Source: CAZFRF01 sp964540925 (GTDB lineage: Bacteria > Patescibacteriota > Microgenomatia > Levybacterales > UBA12049). From it: a stretch of DNA of 64,000 nt. Of this stretch, positions 1 to 9,541 are shown one piece after another (position 1 is the stretch's first letter; each line of letters opens with the position of its first letter). Under the pieces are notes generated by a model, which saw only the letters and a program-made list of their open reading frames with translations, was not told the DNA's origin and ran no database searches. The stretch spans positions 31,244-95,243 of the forward strand of contig CAZIOR010000001.1 in assembly GCA_964540925.1 (NCBI GenBank), read 5' to 3'. A program made the position numbers and the translations under genes.

Positions 1-348
1 ACACCACCTCATACTCGAATAAAAAAAGCTTCAATTAATACAACTGAATGGGTTAAGTGGAGTTATGAAGAAACAGCCTTAAAAGCAATCGAAAGACTCA
101 GAAAAGATGTTCCTGGAATTCAAATTGTTTCAGTTGAATTAGATGATAAAGCAAAGCCATATGATAAAGTTGAATATAAATTTCCAGTTGCTTTAATTGT
201 TGGACATGAAACAACTGGAGTGAGTAGGGAAGTCATGGACGCTTCAGATTTAATAGTTCAACTTCCCATGTTTGGTGTAAATGTTAGTTTAAATGTTATG
301 GTTTCTTTGGGAATAGTTTTATACGAAGTTATTGAAAAATCATCTTGA
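1..348 (+). CDS. TrmH/SpoU-family RNA 2'-O-methyltransferase, 3' end only
   Basis: This is the C-terminal 115 residues of an S-adenosylmethionine-dependent RNA ribose 2'-O-methyltransferase of the SpoU (SPOUT) class; the 5' part lies outside the window. SPOUT motif 2 is visible as IVGHETTGVSREVMD, and motif 3 as the stretch MFGVNVSLNVMVSLGIVLYE, which forms the knotted SAM-binding site in this family. Members modify tRNA position 18 or 23S rRNA; the fragment does not tell which. The reading frame is open from base 1 to a TGA. The stop overlaps the stop of the convergent gene that follows by a few bases, so the 3' end is tightly packed. Family call is confident; substrate is unknown. Confidence 0.85.
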   Translation, partial: TPPHTRIKKASINTTEWVKWSYEETALKAIERLRKDVPGIQIVSVELDDKAKPYDKVEYKFPVALIVGHETTGVSREVMDASDLIVQLPMFGVNVSLNVMVSLGIVLYEVIEKSS

Positions 349-1284
349 GCCGTTAGTTCCATTTTTATATCTTCCAACTCCATAGATGGCATCAATTAGC
401 ACTCTTTTTAACTGATCTTTGGATAAATATCCAAATTTACTGATACTTTGTGTTCTTGTTCCAAAATCCATCTCTTGCCAAAGTTTTTGTACTAAATCGG
501 TAGTTAGTAAAGATGCTTGGCCACCTTTATAAATATAAAAATCGCCTTGTTGAAAATAAATAACAGTTCCATTATCGCTTTTTGCGATTAAAGCTTTTGC
601 ATCTGGGTTTTTTAAATAATAATCAGATATTAAGGCTGGAACTTGAGGTCCGTGCATATATCTAATATTCATAATTGCACCGTTCTTAGGATCCTTCTTT
701 CTTCTTTGAGGAGAATAGTCAAATATTGAGGACTCAGCTTCATCCTTTAATTTTTTTTCCCGCGCGTTTGTCATAAGTTCTAATCTAATTCTTCTAGAAT
801 TGTCTATGGTGTACATTCTTTTCTCATCTTTTAATTTTCTTACTTGTTCTCTTGTATATTTTGCTGCTAGTTCTGGAGGTAGATTGTTCCAAAGTTTTTC
901 CATTTGTGTTTTCAGTCTTGTATACATATTTTGATGAAATTGTCCGTGTCTCCTAGCTAAAGAATGGGCTGATTCTTGTGTAAATAGATAGGTGAACAGA
1001 ATATCCCGCTGATGCTCAGGTAGTACTTCATAGGCTGAGTTGTTAATAACATCTCCAAGGAATTGATTTGTTCTTGGCGTAAAATGAACAGGCAAATGCA
1101 ATTTATGATCTTTTACNNNNNNNNNNNNNNNNNNNNNNNNNNNNNNNNNNNNNNNNNNNNNNNNNNNNNNNNNNNNNNNNNNNNNNNNNNNNNNNNNNNN
1201 NNNNNNNNNNNNNNNNTATAATTTACATTGATATATAAAGATGAAATAAAAAAGAGGTATATTTATTAACTCCAGTTTCTTCAA
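340..1284 (-). CDS. HTH protein resembling a sigma-region-4 fold, interrupted by a gap
   Basis: Not recognised as a named family. After the 100-N gap (1117-1216) the protein reads continuously for about 258 residues. A segment beginning VLPEHQRDILFTYLFTQES and continuing through SLARRHGQFHQNMYTRL has the spacing of a helix-turn-helix like sigma-70 region 4, followed by a basic, charged helical stretch and a C-terminal domain with no motif I know. The apparent N-terminus before the gap uses a TTG codon and reads mostly as hydrophobic residues running into the upstream region of the racemase gene; it may be chance, so the true start is probably inside the gap. DNA binding is inference. Its stop overlaps the end of the convergent methyltransferase gene. 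Confidence 0.55.
   Translation of the reverse strand: MKKLELINIPLFYFIFIYQCKLXXXXXXXXXXXXXXXXXXXXXXXXXXXXXXXXXXVKDHKLHLPVHFTPRTNQFLGDVINNSAYEVLPEHQRDILFTYLFTQESAHSLARRHGQFHQNMYTRLKTQMEKLWNNLPPELAAKYTREQVRKLKDEKRMYTIDNSRRIRLELMTNAREKKLKDEAESSIFDYSPQRRKKDPKNGAIMNIRYMHGPQVPALISDYYLKNPDAKALIAKSDNGTVIYFQQGDFYIYKGGQASLLTTDLVQKLWQEMDFGTRTQSISKFGYLSKDQLKRVLIDAIYGVGRYKNGTNGSR
1117..1216. other. 100-N scaffold gap
   Basis: Exactly 100 N inside the HTH gene. Length is a placeholder, so the true distance and the 5' end of that gene are unknown. Confidence 0.95.
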
Positions 1285-1322
1285 ATTCCTTTGTAGAAAT
1301 ATACCAAAAAATTCAAGAATTT

Positions 1323-2099
1323 ATGAAAGCATCAAACTATTTTTCAGAAATGGCGGGAATTATCGGCGGAATTGGTCCGGAAGCGACTGCGTATTTCCAA
1401 GGACTTTTAGTTAGAATTGGTCATGAAACAGCTAAAAAAGATCAAGATCATGTTCCATATCTTTTATACAACAATCCACAAATTCCAGATAGAACTTCTC
1501 ATTTGGTTTATGGTAAAGAAAATCCACTTCCAGAGCTTATTCATACAGGTAGAATTTTAAAAAACGCTGGAGCAACATTTTTAGCTATGCTTTGCAACAC
1601 ATCCCATGCTTATGCAGAAGACCTAGAAAAATTAACTGGTTTACCTGTTGTAAATATGATTGATTTGACTGCAAATTATGTAAATTATGCTTATGGAAGT
1701 AATTCAAAAGTAGGACTTTTAGCTACAGATGGAACCGTAATGAGCAATTTATATCAAAATTCTTTTTTTGAAATTAATCCAAGCATTGAAGTGTTAACTC
1801 CAAGTGTAAAAAATCAAAAAAAGGTTATGAATGCTATTTACGATATAAAGTCGGTTTCTGTAAATGATAAAAATATTAAGGCTTTACAAGAAGCAGCTCA
1901 GGAATTGATCGATAGGGGCGCTGAGGTAATTGTTTTAGGTTGCACAGAAATTCCTCTCGCATTCGCAAATGAAAAACTTCATTTCAAATTTATTGATCCT
2001 ATGGATGTTTTGGCTAGAGAAATAGCAGCTAAAACTATGCTTAGTAAGCTTGCTTTTCCAAAGAAGTTTTGGCAATTTTTTCTCACCCAAGATAAATAA
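1323..2099 (+). CDS. Aspartate/glutamate racemase family protein
   Basis: PLP-independent amino-acid racemase of the Asp/Glu racemase superfamily (RacX/YgeA-like), expected to act in the cytoplasm on aspartate, glutamate or a related acid, for example to make D-amino acids for peptidoglycan. The glycine-rich start GIIGGIGPEAT and the two catalytic-cysteine regions are present: Cys91 in MLCNTSH and Cys207 in VLGCTEIP, the two-base pair of this fold. Length (258 residues) is usual. The ATG at 1323 gives a 9-residue extension before the ATG at 1350 (MAGIIGG), which is where family members normally begin; either may be used. Downstream it is convergent, with zero spacing, on a GNAT gene. Substrate cannot be read from sequence. 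Confidence 0.85.
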   Translation: MKASNYFSEMAGIIGGIGPEATAYFQGLLVRIGHETAKKDQDHVPYLLYNNPQIPDRTSHLVYGKENPLPELIHTGRILKNAGATFLAMLCNTSHAYAEDLEKLTGLPVVNMIDLTANYVNYAYGSNSKVGLLATDGTVMSNLYQNSFFEINPSIEVLTPSVKNQKKVMNAIYDIKSVSVNDKNIKALQEAAQELIDRGAEVIVLGCTEIPLAFANEKLHFKFIDPMDVLAREIAAKTMLSKLAFPKKFWQFFLTQDK

Positions 2100-3026
2100 T
2101 TAAGCGTTTAGAGTAAGTTTATATTGTGGAATTTTAGTAAATTTCAGTCTTTCTTTGTAACCATTATCTCCTTTACCTGCATCATATTTTTTGCATCCGA
2201 ATTTAATTGCTCTTTCAATATTTACTGACATCGTAAACTTTCCTAAGCTAGGGACGGTATAATCGTAACCCATATTTAATCCTGTGTAGACATCATTAAA
2301 TACAAATGCGTATCCAGCAGCTTTAATATCACCATTAATTAAAATTTTAAATAAATCCATTTTAAAAAGATTAAAAAGTTCTTTAAAAATCTCTCTTCTG
2401 TGACTCATATTAAAGGAGGAATTGTCTCCAAATCTATCTATGCTAAGCTTAAAAAGAAGTTCAAGATCATCAATTGTCCCGTCAATTATCTGGATATTTT
2501 CATCTTTTAGTTTATTTTTCATATCACTTTTTAAATTTCTTCTTGTTTTTCCTGTAAATCTATCAATGTATGAGTTAAAATCAGTTAAGCCTTCAAGGTC
2601 TACTTCGAATCTATCGTTATAATGCTCAGACTCAATATTATTGACTGTGTAGGGTTTAGCCATTGAAGCTAAAATTGCATAATCATTAATTTGTTTCAGA
2701 AATTCTATTTCAAGGTTTTCGTATCCAGGGGCTAAAATTACTTTATTGTCATCAGTATCCAGGCCACCAAAAAACTCTAAGAATGGTTTTTTGCCTTGAA
2801 GAAGTTTTTGACCAATTCCCACATTATTATTAAGCTGAAGAGCAAGTAAGCCAATTGGTTTGTCATTGTCATAACCTACTATAAAGTGGAGTTTTAGATT
2901 TAAAGGTTTGATCCAAGCATATCTGAATTCCCATTCATCATCGATAACTTTATGAGCGGAGAAGAGATTCCAAATTTGCTTTGCTTCCTCGAGATCTGTT
3001 ATTACTTTAAATGTAATATTACTCAT
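2100..3026 (-). CDS. GNAT/CelD-type acetyltransferase-like protein
   Basis: A 308-residue protein with the layout of the GNAT acyl-transferase group called Acetyltransf_6 (CelD/BcsL, related to FemAB). The first half carries a degenerate GNAT fold (FIVGYDNDKPIGLLALQL); the second half has a region beginning YIDRFTGKTRRNLKSDMK and a conserved C-terminal block with YAFVFNDVYTGLNMGYD and YDAGKGDNGYKERL, typical of enzymes that transfer an acyl or aminoacyl group to cell-envelope precursors. Substrate unknown. A promoter of the form TTGAAT-17 bp-TATAAT lies 12 nt upstream of the ATG and is divergent from the promoter of the next gene. Confidence 0.65.
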   Translation of the reverse strand: MSNITFKVITDLEEAKQIWNLFSAHKVIDDEWEFRYAWIKPLNLKLHFIVGYDNDKPIGLLALQLNNNVGIGQKLLQGKKPFLEFFGGLDTDDNKVILAPGYENLEIEFLKQINDYAILASMAKPYTVNNIESEHYNDRFEVDLEGLTDFNSYIDRFTGKTRRNLKSDMKNKLKDENIQIIDGTIDDLELLFKLSIDRFGDNSSFNMSHRREIFKELFNLFKMDLFKILINGDIKAAGYAFVFNDVYTGLNMGYDYTVPSLGKFTMSVNIERAIKFGCKKYDAGKGDNGYKERLKFTKIPQYKLTLNA

Positions 3027-3038
3027 GTAATAGGGTAT

Positions 3039-3067
3039 ATTATACGGTTTTTGACAAAATTATTCAA
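3039..3067 (-). promoter_or_regulatory. Promoter of the GNAT gene
   Basis: On the minus strand, TTGAAT (complement of 3062-3067), a 17-bp spacer and a perfect TATAAT (complement of 3039-3044). The -10 box ends 12 nt before the ATG, so the leader would be only about 5 nt and has no Shine-Dalgarno sequence. Confidence 0.6.
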
Positions 3068-3092
3068 TTTAATAAATTATCCTAGAGTTTTA

Positions 3093-3120
3093 TGGACATT
3101 TACAATTTTTTTGGTATAAT
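3093..3120 (+). promoter_or_regulatory. Promoter of the ATP-grasp-like gene
   Basis: TGGACA (3093-3098), 16-bp spacer, TATAAT (3115-3120). Predicted leader is about 20 nt, AT-only, without a clear Shine-Dalgarno sequence. Confidence 0.55.
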
Positions 3121-3147
3121 ATAATCTTCAAATTAAGATAAATTATA

Positions 3148-4455
3148 ATGTCCGATACTTTACATATAAATGACCGAATCACTTTAGCAAAAGGTCTAAA
3201 TCTCAGCATAGAAGAATTTGACAGATTGGTTGAGTCTGCAAATAAAGCCTATGAATATTTCAAAAATACTGGCCCTTTTTATGGCTCTGAGGAAATAAAA
3301 GAACCTACTTTTAGAATTACAGCTGAAGCTGTTTCGCTACCTTCTTCGGAAATAGAAAAGCTTAAAGTAATTGGTAAAGATTTAGTAAAACTTGGCAGGG
3401 CTTTAAAAAATCTTCCACAAAATTATAAAGATAAAATTGGTAATGATTTGGATTTTAGAGTTCCAGTTACGTTTAGAATTGATGCCATTCTAGATAATAG
3501 TAATAAGTTAGTTGTTAATGAGATTGAAGGAATGGATGGGGCAGTAAGCCTAATGATTGCAGAGCAACTAGCTTATAATTTAAGGCCTGTAGCAAGTCTT
3601 ACTCACGTTAAATTGATTGAACTTTATAAAAAGATGTTCCCAAATAAAAAAATTAGACTTTGCTTTATTAGAAGTAATGTATCTACAAATCCCTATACAG
3701 CTAATGCTAGAAGATTTAATGAGCTTTTAGAAAGTTATTCAAAAAAAGAAATTACTTGTGATTTATTTGATTTTGAAGATATTAAATCAAACAAGGTAAA
3801 TCCAGATTTTTCAAGCTATGATGGAATTTTTAATGATACCTATTTAAATCCTGAAGAACTTTTTGCAGTTGGAGTTCCAGAGCAAAAACTTTTAACAGCA
3901 GGAAATTATAGCGCTTTGGTTGTTAAAGGAGTTTTTGCTTTAGTTTTTGAAAATGAGTTAGAAGAGTTTTTCATTGCTGAAATCGGTAAAGAATCTTTGG
4001 ATAGGCTTAGAGAAATGTTTATTCCTACCCATTTTATAAATTCAATAGAAGATTTAAAAAGAGCAAGGGAAAATGGAAAAGTAGTAAAGGTAGCTTGGGC
4101 AAAAGAAAATATGGCAGTTGCTAATAGATCAGCTGGGGTTGCAGTTCCCAAAGGAGAAACAGTACATGCGACTGATGACAGGTGGAAAGAGCTAGAGCAG
4201 TATCTAGATTTAGGTTATACCTTGATCGCTCAAGATTTTGTTGAGCCTAAGAAAATAGAAGCGTTTTTGCGAAAAAAAGGGATAAGTTTAGAAAAAGTTA
4301 ATTGGCATAATAGAATTTGTATTAAATTTGTTCCGACTAATAATCCAAATAACGAAGAAGTGTCAGAAGTTGAAATAACCGCAATGGAAGCAACTTTAGG
4401 ACCAGATATTATTCCTGCAGGTAGAGCTTGTGCTTTTACAGCTGTGGTATTCTAG
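3148..4455 (+). CDS. Hypothetical protein, possibly ATP-grasp-like
   Basis: A 435-residue soluble protein that I do not recognise with certainty. Two features suggest an ATP-grasp ligase, possibly of the circularly permuted type: an acidic strand-loop near residue 120 (LVVNEIEGMDGAVSLMIAE), which resembles the metal-binding E-x-N region of such enzymes, and a C-terminal part with IAQDFVEP, NRICIKFV and VEITAMEATLGPDI, similar in order to the ATP- and metal-binding strands. ATP-grasp function is inference and would imply carboxylate-amine ligation. The 3' end nearly touches the following secreted HExxH gene, whose real ATG is 4 nt after this stop, so the two are probably cotranscribed. Confidence 0.5.
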   Translation: MSDTLHINDRITLAKGLNLSIEEFDRLVESANKAYEYFKNTGPFYGSEEIKEPTFRITAEAVSLPSSEIEKLKVIGKDLVKLGRALKNLPQNYKDKIGNDLDFRVPVTFRIDAILDNSNKLVVNEIEGMDGAVSLMIAEQLAYNLRPVASLTHVKLIELYKKMFPNKKIRLCFIRSNVSTNPYTANARRFNELLESYSKKEITCDLFDFEDIKSNKVNPDFSSYDGIFNDTYLNPEELFAVGVPEQKLLTAGNYSALVVKGVFALVFENELEEFFIAEIGKESLDRLREMFIPTHFINSIEDLKRARENGKVVKVAWAKENMAVANRSAGVAVPKGETVHATDDRWKELEQYLDLGYTLIAQDFVEPKKIEAFLRKKGISLEKVNWHNRICIKFVPTNNPNNEEVSEVEITAMEATLGPDIIPAGRACAFTAVVF

Positions 4456-4459
4456 TATT

Positions 4460-5518
4460 ATGTCTAATAATAAAATACATGAGTTAAGACCACGTAGTAG
4501 TGTTGCTGGTTTAGCAGAATCAGAACGAACTATTCCTCAGTCAAAAGCAAAAGGAGCATCTTGGAAAAGAAGATTTTTAAAAGCAGCAGCTCCATTAACC
4601 TTAGGATTAACGCTTTCATTTAACCCCTTGAGTGTATTTGAAGATAGTTCAGATACATCGGTTGAAGCAAGTTTGCCGCATTCTCCTAGACATGAGGCAA
4701 TGTCTTTAATAAAAGGTGAAGTTCTAACCACTAGTGCCAAAGAAGTTTATGAAAAATATGGTGTTTATTTAATTTCACTTAAAACAGCAGATGATGCAAT
4801 GGAAAAATTGGGTATAAATTTTCCTGATTCTCCTGATGATTTAGACTGGACTCCAGAGGAAGTGAAAATTGTTGGTAAAGTTTTAGGTAATTTACCACCT
4901 AGCTTAACAGGTCCTATTAATGGCGAGCCTTTAGTTATTTTTAAAGGCGGACCTTCATTGCAAGAAACGTGTAAAGATTGTTATGGTGGGTATTTTCATG
5001 AGGCTCATTTTGTAGGATTATCGAAAATTGCTACTGATGATTTAGAAAAGGATAACAATATGCAATTAATTACCCATGAACTTACTCATAGGCGGGATGA
5101 TTTAATGGGTAATCCACTTTGGGGCAGAGTAAATGATCTTTTACAGGGTAGTAGATTTGTAAATCTTCCATATTATAAAAATGATCCTGAAAGTCAGTTA
5201 GCTAAGTTAATGGATATAGGTACTTTCTTTGATAGAAAAACTGCAATAGCAACTTTTGGAAGCTTTATGTCTGATGATAGTTTTGTTGAAGGCATAGCTG
5301 GTCTTTCTCAGTTATATGTGAGCGGAGATTGGGAAAATTTTATGCGTACAGTAGGTCCTCTTACTGACGGAAAGGGTTACCGTAATATACCAAAAATAAA
5401 AACAAACGATTTACCAAATAAATATCCAGTAGCTGCTGCATTATATTTAGTTTATCAGGGGAATATGTTTGATGGCGTTCAATATTCTTCACAAGGTTTA
5501 ATGATAAAAGACAAGTAG
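4460..5518 (+). CDS. Secreted HExxH zinc metallopeptidase-like protein
   Basis: A 352-residue exported protein with a zinc-protease signature. HELTH at residues 206-210 is an HExxH motif; Glu277 in SFVEGIAGLSQLY is a plausible third ligand about 70 residues later, giving a gluzincin-like arrangement. The N-terminal 35 residues are polar, followed by a twin-arginine-like stretch KRRFLKAAAPLTLGLTLSF, so export by Tat or Sec is likely. Cys171 and Cys174 (CKDC) could form a disulfide. I place the start at the ATG at 4460 (MSNNKIHEL) because upstream in-frame codons lie inside the preceding gene. No known peptidase family was recognised, so activity is inferred from the motif. It lies just upstream of the rRNA promoter. 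Confidence 0.6.
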   Translation: MSNNKIHELRPRSSVAGLAESERTIPQSKAKGASWKRRFLKAAAPLTLGLTLSFNPLSVFEDSSDTSVEASLPHSPRHEAMSLIKGEVLTTSAKEVYEKYGVYLISLKTADDAMEKLGINFPDSPDDLDWTPEEVKIVGKVLGNLPPSLTGPINGEPLVIFKGGPSLQETCKDCYGGYFHEAHFVGLSKIATDDLEKDNNMQLITHELTHRRDDLMGNPLWGRVNDLLQGSRFVNLPYYKNDPESQLAKLMDIGTFFDRKTAIATFGSFMSDDSFVEGIAGLSQLYVSGDWENFMRTVGPLTDGKGYRNIPKIKTNDLPNKYPVAAALYLVYQGNMFDGVQYSSQGLMIKDK

Positions 5519-5565
5519 TGCAAAAAAAGGTATAAGAAAAACTCTGAACTTATCTTTACTGCGTA

Positions 5566-5593
5566 TTGACTTTTGCTTCAAATTAACTATAAT
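5566..5593 (+). promoter_or_regulatory. 16S rRNA promoter
   Basis: TTGACT (5566-5571), 16-bp spacer, perfect TATAAT (5588-5593). Predicted start near 5600, about 260 nt before mature 16S. No second strong promoter is visible between here and the gene. Confidence 0.75.
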
Positions 5594-5605
5594 AGAATTC
5601 ACTAT

Positions 5606-5666
5606 GTAAAGATTCTTGCCAAAGACAGGTTTTGAACCCGCCTATGGCGGGATTTTTTATCTTTAC
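5606..5666 (+). terminator. Terminator-like leader hairpin upstream of 16S
   Basis: CCCGCC (5637-5642), loop TAT, GGCGGG (5646-5651), then A and six T: an intrinsic-terminator shape only about 40 nt after the predicted start. It is wrapped by a perfect 8-bp repeat, GTAAAGAT (5606-5613) and ATCTTTAC (5659-5666), which could form an outer stem that includes the U tract. It may attenuate rRNA transcription or release a short RNA; this is inference. Confidence 0.55.
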
Positions 5667-5861
5667 TAGCTAAATTTAGCTCTTTTAAAATTTATCGGTG
5701 ATAAAAATACGCAAGTCAATTCAAAGAAAGTGAATCTAAATTTTTAGAACTGGATCAAAGTAAACTTTCCTTTCAAAATCAACTTTTGTTGACAATCAGG
5801 AAGTGGTAGGAATCTCACTTACTCATCGTAGTAAGGAGTCAGATATTTTCTAATATCTGTT

Positions 5862-7349
<1,488 letters not shown>

Positions 7350-7559
7350 CTAAAATTTTTAACTTCTTGTAAGTTAAAAAGGGAAAGAGAGAAGGTACGG
7401 CAATCCGTCAAGTTCGCTTTTGCGAAAACTGACGAGAGAAATGTACATACACCTAAGTGTGAATAGCACTTATCCTTCCAATACTTTTGTATTAGGAATG
7501 AAAATCTCTATTCATTTTTCCTACCACTTCCTGGTTGAAATTCCAGACACCGATATATC
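7350..7559 (+). other. 16S trailer with 3' processing arm (no gene)
   Basis: No gene or tRNA seen. It contains a 10-bp hairpin TTTTTAACTT/AAGTTAAAAA (7356-7365 and 7371-7380) directly after the 16S 3' end, and the 3' arm 7518-7537 which pairs for about 20 bp (one G-U) with 5793-5812, closing a long-range stem around the whole rRNA as in RNase III-type pre-rRNA processing. Confidence 0.7.
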
Positions 7560-7589
7560 AAAAAAAGCACCAATGAAGGTGCTTTTTTT
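7560..7589 (+). terminator. Intrinsic terminator of the 16S unit
   Basis: A7-GCACC, loop AATGAA, GGTGC-T7: a 12-bp stem whose 3' arm ends in the U tract. Symmetric, so it could also act on the other strand. It shows that transcription of the rRNA unit stops right after 16S. Confidence 0.9.
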
Positions 7590-7616
7590 GTGGTCATTTG
7601 AAATCTAGATATTGTT

Positions 7617-7646
7617 TTGTTAGAATCGCTATCTAATTGCTATAAT
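7617..7646 (+). promoter_or_regulatory. Promoter of the glycosyltransferase operon
   Basis: TTGTTA (7617-7622), 18-bp spacer, perfect TATAAT (7641-7646); 21 nt to the ATG. Confidence 0.6.
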
Positions 7647-7667
7647 TAAAGAGTAAGAATTTATTTT

Positions 7668-8798
7668 ATGAAAATTGGCTTATTTACAGACGGTTATACA
7701 CCACTTATTAATGGAGTAACGACAACGGTACGAGATTTAAAACATTCGCTTCGCGATATTGGTCATGATGTGCACGTAGTTGCTCCAACTTTTCCAGATC
7801 ACAAAGATAACGACCCTCAGGTATTAAGACTTAAATCATTTAGGTTATATAAAAATCCAGAACTTAGACTTTCATATATGTGGCCAGATAAAATTTTCCA
7901 AAAAGTCTTAATGCTTGATTTTGATATTTATCATGGTTTTTCTGGAGGTTCAATTCCATCTCTTGGTTTAGCTTTGGCTAAATTTAGGAAAAAACCATAT
8001 GTTTTTACGTATAACACTAGACTTAACCAATATACCCATTATTTCTTAGGCGGAAAAGTAATTAGACCAAAAGCTGTTGAAAAAATCGTTGAACTTTTTT
8101 GTAATGTTTGCGACGTAGTAGTTGCCCCAGCAGATTACGTAAAAGAAGAATTAATAGACTTTGGTGTTAAAAAGCCAATTGAAGTAATTCCAAATGGAGT
8201 AAATACAGAGCAATTTAAACCTGGTGAAAGTAACTTTTTACAAACAGAATTGAGTCTGCCTGAGAATGCAAAAATAATCTTATATATCGGTAGGCTTGCT
8301 AAAGAAAAAGACGTTAGTTTTTTAATTAAAGCTTTTGCAAACGCAAAACTTACTAATACGTATTTTGCCATAATTGGAGATGGTCCAGAGAGAAAAAATT
8401 TAGAAAAATTGGTTAATAAATTAGGCATGCATGACAAAATTAAGTTCTTTGGTTTTATTGAGCATGCAGATTTAGGAAAAGTATATAACAGTGCAGATGT
8501 CTTCGTTTTTGCCTCAACAACAGAAACTCAAGGAATGATTATTTTAGAGGCAATGAGTTCGGGACTTTCGGTGTTAACTGTAAAAGATAAAGTTTTTTCT
8601 CAATTTATTGAAAATGGGAAAGATGGTTTTATAGTTGATAAAAATGAAGCAGAATATATTGATAAATTAAAAGAAATATTAAATAGTAAAGAGTTGAGAA
8701 ATGAAGTGGGTAGAAGCGCTAGAGAGAAAATAGTTAAGGATTTTTCTTTAGAAAAAATTGCTAAAAGATTTGAAGCTTTATATAATAAATTAGTTTGA
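7668..8798 (+). CDS. GT4-family glycosyltransferase
   Basis: A retaining GT-B glycosyltransferase of family GT4 that would transfer a sugar from a nucleotide sugar to a lipid or glycan at the inner face of the membrane. The N-terminal Rossmann half starts MKIGLFTDGYTPLINGV, with the glycine-rich loop of diacylglycerol glucosyl- and mannosyltransferases; the C-terminal half has the donor-binding block VIPNGVNTEQF, the strand IGRLAKEKDV and the E-x7-E region ASTTETQGMIILEAMSSGL. Length (376 residues) is typical. The start is supported by the TATAAT 21 nt upstream. The stop overlaps the TTG start of the next glycosyltransferase gene. Glycolipid synthesis is likely but acceptor and donor are not readable. 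Confidence 0.85.
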   Translation: MKIGLFTDGYTPLINGVTTTVRDLKHSLRDIGHDVHVVAPTFPDHKDNDPQVLRLKSFRLYKNPELRLSYMWPDKIFQKVLMLDFDIYHGFSGGSIPSLGLALAKFRKKPYVFTYNTRLNQYTHYFLGGKVIRPKAVEKIVELFCNVCDVVVAPADYVKEELIDFGVKKPIEVIPNGVNTEQFKPGESNFLQTELSLPENAKIILYIGRLAKEKDVSFLIKAFANAKLTNTYFAIIGDGPERKNLEKLVNKLGMHDKIKFFGFIEHADLGKVYNSADVFVFASTTETQGMIILEAMSSGLSVLTVKDKVFSQFIENGKDGFIVDKNEAEYIDKLKEILNSKELRNEVGRSAREKIVKDFSLEKIAKRFEALYNKLV

Positions 8799-9499
8799 AA
8801 ATATCAGTTGTAATACCAGCTTATAACGAAGAAAAAAATCTCCATAAATGCTTGGATTCTTTAATGGTTCAAGATTACCCCAAAGAAAATTTAGAAATTA
8901 TTGTTGTTGATAATAACTCGACTGATAAAACTGTAGAAATTGCTAAAAGTTATGGTGCAAAAGTAATTGTTGAAGAAAAACAGGGAAATACTTTTGCAGC
9001 TAAAAGGGGCATGGATTCGGCAAGTGGTGAAGTTGTGGCAATGATGGATGCAGATACAATCGCATATCCTGATTGGGTATCGCAAATTGCTAAATCATTT
9101 GCAGATCCTAAGGTAATTGCCCTAACAGGCATGGCAATTATTAAAAGTGGCAATAAATTAATTGACGCTTTTTCAAGTTTATATTATCAAGTCTTTTTGT
9201 ATTTTAATTTCCTAATTGGTAAACCGCATTTGACTGGATTTAATTTAGCAGTTAGAAAAACAATCTATGATAAGATCGGAGGAATAGATCCGAGATTTAC
9301 AATGAGCCCAGATGTTGATTTGGGAATTAGGATGGGAAAAGTTGGAAAGGTAATTTTTGCAAGAAATGTTAAGGCTCATACTTCATTCAGAAGGTGGCAA
9401 GAAAACCCTCTTGAAGCATTCGTTACTTACTTTAAGGGTTACCTTTGGACGGTTTGGTTTAGAACTCCTCCTCCCGTAAAGCAACGAGCAGTACGATAA
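8795..9499 (+). CDS. GT2-family glycosyltransferase
   Basis: An inverting GT-A enzyme of family GT2. The N-terminus MKISVVIPAYNEEKNLHKCL and the block VVDNNSTDKTVEIA are the nucleotide-sugar-binding start, and MMDADTIAYPDW (Asp85-Ala-Asp87) is the metal-binding DxD-type motif. A later aromatic stretch (YYQVFLYFNFLIG) may associate with the membrane. The start is a TTG lying in a 4-nt overlap (TTGA) with the preceding GT4 stop, indicating translational coupling. The C-terminus (RTPPPVKQRAVR) is basic and ends before the tRNA promoter. Probably the second step in building the same glycan or glycolipid as the neighbour. Confidence 0.85.
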   Translation: MKISVVIPAYNEEKNLHKCLDSLMVQDYPKENLEIIVVDNNSTDKTVEIAKSYGAKVIVEEKQGNTFAAKRGMDSASGEVVAMMDADTIAYPDWVSQIAKSFADPKVIALTGMAIIKSGNKLIDAFSSLYYQVFLYFNFLIGKPHLTGFNLAVRKTIYDKIGGIDPRFTMSPDVDLGIRMGKVGKVIFARNVKAHTSFRRWQENPLEAFVTYFKGYLWTVWFRTPPPVKQRAVR

Positions 9500-9501
9500 G
9501 C

Positions 9502-9530
9502 TTCATTTTGGCTTTAAATTTTGATATACT
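9502..9530 (+). promoter_or_regulatory. Promoter of the tRNA pair
   Basis: TTCATT (9502-9507), 17-bp spacer, TATACT (9525-9530), placing the transcript start a few bases before tRNA-Cys. Confidence 0.5.
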
Positions 9531-9541
9531 ACATACTGTGT

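Larger units (their letters stand above)
5519..5861 (+). other. 16S rRNA promoter and leader region (no gene)
   Basis: No coding sequence seen. The stretch holds the rRNA promoter (5566-5593), a terminator-like hairpin enclosed by an 8-bp inverted repeat (5606-5666), a boxA-like sequence GCTCTTTTAAAA (5679-5690), the 5' arm of a long-range stem that pairs across the 16S gene (5793-5812 with 7518-7537), and a small hairpin AGATATT/AATATCT (5841-5858) just before the mature 5' end. Confidence 0.75.

Noticed and set aside
7356..7380. TTTTTAACTT/AAGTTAAAAA hairpin as the 16S terminator
   Set aside because: It lacks a GC-rich stem and the true terminator with T7 is at 7560-7589 beyond the processing arm.
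7420..7608. 62-codon open frame after 16S
   Set aside because: It spans the processing arm and the terminator hairpin and has no family similarity or ribosome-binding site.
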